Shown here in pieces: positions 60,856 through 64,000 of a stretch of 64,000 nucleotides of DNA. Where the stretch lies: assembly GCA_020024105.1 (NCBI GenBank), contig JAHHUH010000003.1, forward strand, positions 1 through 64,000, written 5' to 3'. Made by a program: the position numbers and the translations under genes. A model generated the notes under the pieces. The model had not been told where the DNA came from. It did no database searches and saw only the letters and a list, made by a program, of their open reading frames with translations. Origin of the DNA: Phascolarctobacterium sp. GTDB lineage: Bacteria > Bacillota > Negativicutes > Acidaminococcales > Acidaminococcaceae. Within the stretch, counting starts at the first letter, position 1. Each line of letters opens with the position of its first letter.

Positions 60856-62892
60856 ATGGAACTAGAGGTTGTAAATAAGAAGATTTTGGTACCCAACGAT
60901 AAAGATAACTGCCATGAACATCATCACCATGACGGCTGCTGTAACCATGAGCATCATCATGAAGCCTGCGGACACGAACATCATCATGAAGCCTGCTGCT
61001 GTGGCCATGAGCATCATCACCATCATGACGGTTGCTGCTGTGGCCATGAACATCATACTGAAGGTGGTAAGCTCTTCGTAGCAGAGCTGGTTCTTGGCGC
61101 AGTTCTATTTATAGCTGCTTTTCTGTTTGATGTTTTTCCTGAAGAACTGCAGTTGCCGGTTTTGGTTGTAGCGTATTTGATTTTAGGCTGGCGTGTACTC
61201 TGGTCCTCTGCTAAAAGCATTGCTCGTGGTGAAGTTTTTGATGAAAACTTTTTGATGTCCATTGCCACTTTGGGTGCTTTTGCCGTTCATGCCTGGGAAG
61301 AGGCTGTAGGTGTTATGCTTTTCTGTCGTTTAGGAGAGCTTTTTGAACATCATGCAGCTTCTAAGAGCCGGATGCAGATTATGGAAGCGGTGGATATGCG
61401 TCCAGAAAATGTTAATCTGCTGGTGGAGGGTGAAACCAGGATTGTGCCTGCGGCCAGTGCCAAGGTGGGCGATGAATTATTGGTACGTGTCGGTGAAAGA
61501 ATTCCCTTGGACTGCATCGTAGTCGAGGGTAATAGCTTTGTCGATACCTCTCCCATTACTGGTGAGCCCGTTCCCCAACGTCGTCAAGCTGGTGATGTCG
61601 TAATGTCCGGTTGTATTAATACTACGGAGATGCTTAAGGTCAGAGTAACCAAGGTATTGGCTGAATCCATGGTCAGCAAGATTCTGGCCAGTGTGGAAAA
61701 TGCGGCGGAGAGTAAGCCGGCAATGGATAAATTCATTACCCGTTTTGCAAAGGTATATACTCCCATTGTTGTAGTTATTGCAGCAGCGACAGCAATAATT
61801 CCTTCTTTAGTTACTGGTAATTGGCAGGAATGGGTATATACAGCCCTGACCTTCCTGGTTATCAGCTGTCCCTGTGCTTTGGTTTTAAGCGTACCCCTGT
61901 CTTATTTTGCCGGCGTGGGTACTGGTTCTAAATACGGTATCCTTTTTAAGGGTGCTGTGACTATGGATGTTATTAAGAATATAAAGGTTGTAGCTCTTGA
62001 TAAAACAGGCACTTTGACTAAGGGTAATTTCGTTCTTCAGAAGGTAGTGCCCCAGGATATCAGTGAGGACGAGCTCTTGACCCTTTGTGCAGCGGCTGAG
62101 CAGAGCTCCAATCATCCTCTGGCCAAAAGTATTGTAGCAGCAGCTCAGGAACGAAGCTTAAGCCTTCCCCAACCGGAATATTTTAAGGAAATAGCCGGTG
62201 AGGGATTGGAGAGTAAATTAGACGGGAACGTGTTGCTTTGCGGTAATGAAAAATTAATGGCACGTTATCAGGTTACTGTTACTGACAGCTCCCGTTGTGG
62301 TGGTAGCGAGGTTTTAGTGGCACGCAATGGTGTTTATGTAGGTAAGCTGATAGTTAATGATACCCTAAAAGAGGATACCGTAGCTTCTTTAGCTAAGCTG
62401 AAGAAGCTGGGCGTGAAAACAGTGCTTTTGACTGGTGATGTTCAGAATGAAGCTGAACGGGTAGCCCGTTTAACCGGCGTGGATGAGGTTCGTGCAGGTC
62501 TGCTGCCCCAGGATAAGGTAACAGCACTCAAGGAGCTGCGCCAAAAATATGGTCCGGTGCTCTTTGTAGGTGATGGTATTAACGATGCTCCTGTTTTGGC
62601 AGGTGCTGATGTAGGTGCCGCTATGGGCAGTGGTGCTGATGCCGCATTGGAGGCTGCTGACGTGGTTTTCATGAATTCTGAAATGGATAGCCTGCCCAAG
62701 GGCTTTAAATTGGCGAAGCTTACGGCTGCCATTGCCTGGCAGAATGTGGTCATGGCTTTAGGTAGTAAAATTGCCATTATGATAGCAGGCCTCTTTGGTT
62801 ATGCTTCTATGTGGGCAGCAGTTTTTGCTGATACTGGTATCGCCATGCTCTGCGTTCTAAATGCTGTAAGGATTCTTTACAAAAAATTATAA
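60856..62892 (+). CDS. P1B-type heavy-metal ATPase with His/Cys-rich N terminus
   Basis: 678-residue metal-export ATPase. The usual HMA domains are replaced by a His/Cys-rich tail (residues ~19-67) with repeated units such as HEHHHEACGHEHHHEACCCG. Then come the actuator loop FVDTSPITGEPVPQ, the transmembrane metal site SCPCALVLS, phosphorylation site DKTGTLT, NHPLAKSI, and GDGINDAPVLAGADVG. The last-segment DTGIAML supports the Zn/Cd/Pb (P1B-2) class. ATG 60856 has GAGGAGG; the upstream in-frame ATG at 60826 lies in an operator. ArsR-like sites point to metal induction. Confidence 0.93.
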   Translation: MELEVVNKKILVPNDKDNCHEHHHHDGCCNHEHHHEACGHEHHHEACCCGHEHHHHHDGCCCGHEHHTEGGKLFVAELVLGAVLFIAAFLFDVFPEELQLPVLVVAYLILGWRVLWSSAKSIARGEVFDENFLMSIATLGAFAVHAWEEAVGVMLFCRLGELFEHHAASKSRMQIMEAVDMRPENVNLLVEGETRIVPAASAKVGDELLVRVGERIPLDCIVVEGNSFVDTSPITGEPVPQRRQAGDVVMSGCINTTEMLKVRVTKVLAESMVSKILASVENAAESKPAMDKFITRFAKVYTPIVVVIAAATAIIPSLVTGNWQEWVYTALTFLVISCPCALVLSVPLSYFAGVGTGSKYGILFKGAVTMDVIKNIKVVALDKTGTLTKGNFVLQKVVPQDISEDELLTLCAAAEQSSNHPLAKSIVAAAQERSLSLPQPEYFKEIAGEGLESKLDGNVLLCGNEKLMARYQVTVTDSSRCGGSEVLVARNGVYVGKLIVNDTLKEDTVASLAKLKKLGVKTVLLTGDVQNEAERVARLTGVDEVRAGLLPQDKVTALKELRQKYGPVLFVGDGINDAPVLAGADVGAAMGSGADAALEAADVVFMNSEMDSLPKGFKLAKLTAAIAWQNVVMALGSKIAIMIAGLFGYASMWAAVFADTGIAMLCVLNAVRILYKKL

Positions 62893-62950
62893 TAAATCAC
62901 TCTTGCTACTTTTCTTAAAAGGTGCTAAGGTAAGAGGGACAAATACATAA

Positions 62951-63055
62951 ACCGCTAGGGGCGCATTTTGCTGAGAGGACCTGGTCCGACCCTTTGAACC
63001 TGATATACGGATAATACCGGCGTAGGAAAGCGATTTTTGAGTTGTACCCCTAGGG
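62951..63055 (+). promoter_or_regulatory. TPP riboswitch
   Basis: THI-box sequence: AGGGGCGC, GCTGAGAGG, ACCCTTTGAACCTGAT, GGATAATACCGGCGTAGGAAAGC, closing with CCCCTAG, which pairs with CTAGGGG. It controls the downstream thiC. Confidence 0.95.
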
Positions 63056-63075
63056 GCTCAAAAAACCGATGAAAC

Positions 63076-63113
63076 ATACCGTTTCCCTTATTTCAGGGAA
63101 GCGGTATTTTTTT
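63076..63113 (+). terminator. TPP riboswitch terminator
   Basis: ATACCGTTTCCC / GGGAAGCGGTAT stem followed by seven T, directly before the thiC ribosome site. Thiamine pyrophosphate would favour termination. Confidence 0.85.
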
Positions 63114-63126
63114 GAGGAGGAAGATT

Positions 63127-64000
63127 ATGGCAACACAAATGCAATTAGCAAGACAGGGAATTATCACAGAGGCAATGCAGCTGGTGGCTGAACAGGAGCA
63201 TTTGGCTCCAGAGCTTATTCGTGAGCGGGTAGCTAAGGGTACAGTAGCTATCTGCTGTAATGTAAACCATAAGAACCTGGTGCCACGAGGAGTAGGTGAG
63301 GGCTTGACTATTAAGGTTAATGCTAATATTGGCACTTCCACCTGTTTCCCAGATCCTGAACCAGAGCTGGCCAAGCTGGAGGCTGCTATTGCTGCTGGAG
63401 CTGACTCGGTTATGGACCTGTCTACCGGTAATAATATTACTGCCTCCCGTCGTGCGATTATTGGCGCATCCACAGTTATGGTGGGTACGGTACCTATTTA
63501 TCAGGTAACTGTAGAAACCATCAAGGCTCACGGAGCAGTAGTTAATATGACTAAGGAGGACCTGTTCAAGGTTATCCGTCAGCAGGCTGCCGATGGTGCC
63601 GACTTTATGACCTTGCATTGTGGGGTAACGCAAAATGTTCTGCATGCCTTAACGGAGGAAGGGAGGATTATGGACATTGTCAGCCGTGGTGGCAGCTTTA
63701 TTGCCGGCTGGATGCTGCATAATCATAGGGAAAATCCTTTATATGAATATTTTGACGAGCTGTTAGATATCTGTGAGGAATACGATGTAACCATCAGCTT
63801 AGGTGATGGTCTGCGCCCAGGCTGTTTGGCTGATGCCAGTGACCGTGCTCAGATTCAAGAGCTTCTGACTCTTGGTGAGCTGACCCAGAGGGCCTGGAAA
63901 AGAGGCATCCAGGTTATGGTGGAGGGACCGGGGCATGTACCCTATAATCAGATTGCTGCTAATATGCAGCTGCAAAAGCGCCTCTGCCATGGTGCACCCT
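63127..64000 (+). CDS. thiC: Phosphomethylpyrimidine synthase, 5' part
   Basis: Radical-SAM enzyme that turns AIR into the HMP-phosphate part of thiamine. The first 291 residues are present; the window ends before the C-terminal Cys cluster. Visible ThiC blocks are MDLSTGNNITASRRAII-type loop, GVTQNVLHALTEEGRIMDIV, RGGSFIAGWMLHNHRENPLY, LGDGLRPGCLADASDRAQ and VMVEGPGHVPYNQI. GAGGAGG precedes the ATG. Its substrate AIR is made by the PurM step, tying it to the purine operon at 30-35 kb. Confidence 0.97.
   Translation, partial: MATQMQLARQGIITEAMQLVAEQEHLAPELIRERVAKGTVAICCNVNHKNLVPRGVGEGLTIKVNANIGTSTCFPDPEPELAKLEAAIAAGADSVMDLSTGNNITASRRAIIGASTVMVGTVPIYQVTVETIKAHGAVVNMTKEDLFKVIRQQAADGADFMTLHCGVTQNVLHALTEEGRIMDIVSRGGSFIAGWMLHNHRENPLYEYFDELLDICEEYDVTISLGDGLRPGCLADASDRAQIQELLTLGELTQRAWKRGIQVMVEGPGHVPYNQIAANMQLQKRLCHGAP

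Overview
The window looks like ordinary chromosome of a low-to-mid GC bacterium of the Firmicutes, most likely a Negativicute (Acidaminococcaceae, Phascolarctobacterium-like). This is inferred from gene content and organisation: strong GGAGG ribosome sites, dapF-dapL lysine synthesis, the polA-mutM-coaE-lytic transglycosylase cluster, tig-clpP-clpX-lon-ysxC, CarD, LrgAB, TRAP transporters and intrinsic terminators after most operons. No rRNA, CRISPR array, insertion sequence or prophage was seen. The genus is not proven by the sequence alone.

Layout. 1-3.4 kb: nagB, then dapF-dapL. 3.4-4.4 kb: a gene-poor stretch with gene debris (a metal-binding HMA fragment, an interrupted minus-strand frame) and four perfect DnaA boxes. 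4.4-9.1 kb: polA-mutM-coaE-lytic transglycosylase. 9.1-9.4 kb: two tRNA-Leu genes. 9.5-12.3 kb: a UPF0145 gene and a Septu-type anti-phage pair (ATPase plus HNH nuclease). 12.4-16.5 kb: phosphomannomutase, ABC-F ATPase, tadA, tRNA-Ser. 16.7-22.3 kb: CarD, a DnaQ-like exonuclease, guanine deaminase, an orphan binding lipoprotein, a nitrilase and an LRAT/NC-domain protein. 22.4-28.7 kb: tRNA-Arg, a sigma-like regulator, lrgAB, an RMD1/DUF155 protein and clpB. 28.8-29.8 kb: a DUF3089 pseudogene.

29.8-37.2 kb is a purine operon, purE-purF-purM-purN-IMP cyclohydrolase-purD, followed by an IMP dehydrogenase. It has a clear promoter and an attenuator-like leader. The IMP cyclohydrolase lacks the AICAR transformylase half, and the IMP dehydrogenase resembles the enzyme of the protozoan Tritrichomonas foetus. 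37.4-43.4 kb holds a polar amino-acid ABC transporter, a DUF4127 protein, a GNAT acetyltransferase and an EamA transporter. 43.5-44.0 kb holds a cobalamin riboswitch with its own promoter and terminator but no downstream gene; it probably controls a non-coding RNA. 44.3-50.8 kb: tRNA-Gly and the protein-quality-control cluster.

51.0-58.0 kb is a probable LacI-controlled glycerol or glycerophosphodiester unit: glycerophosphodiesterase, LacI regulator, a three-part TRAP transporter and glycerol kinase. A short transcript encoding two homologous 19-residue peptides carries the same palindrome (TGTCC-N5-GGACA) over its promoter that lies between the divergent glpQ and TRAP promoters. 58.0-62.9 kb is a metal and redox block: a CDF exporter under a NiCo riboswitch, a thioredoxin-thioredoxin reductase fusion, and a Zn/Cd/Pb-type P-type ATPase with a His/Cys-rich tail behind four ArsR-like operators. 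The window ends inside thiC, preceded by a TPP riboswitch.

The strongest leads for undescribed biology are the tandem 19-residue peptides with the shared LacI-type operator and the cobalamin-riboswitch-controlled orphan RNA.
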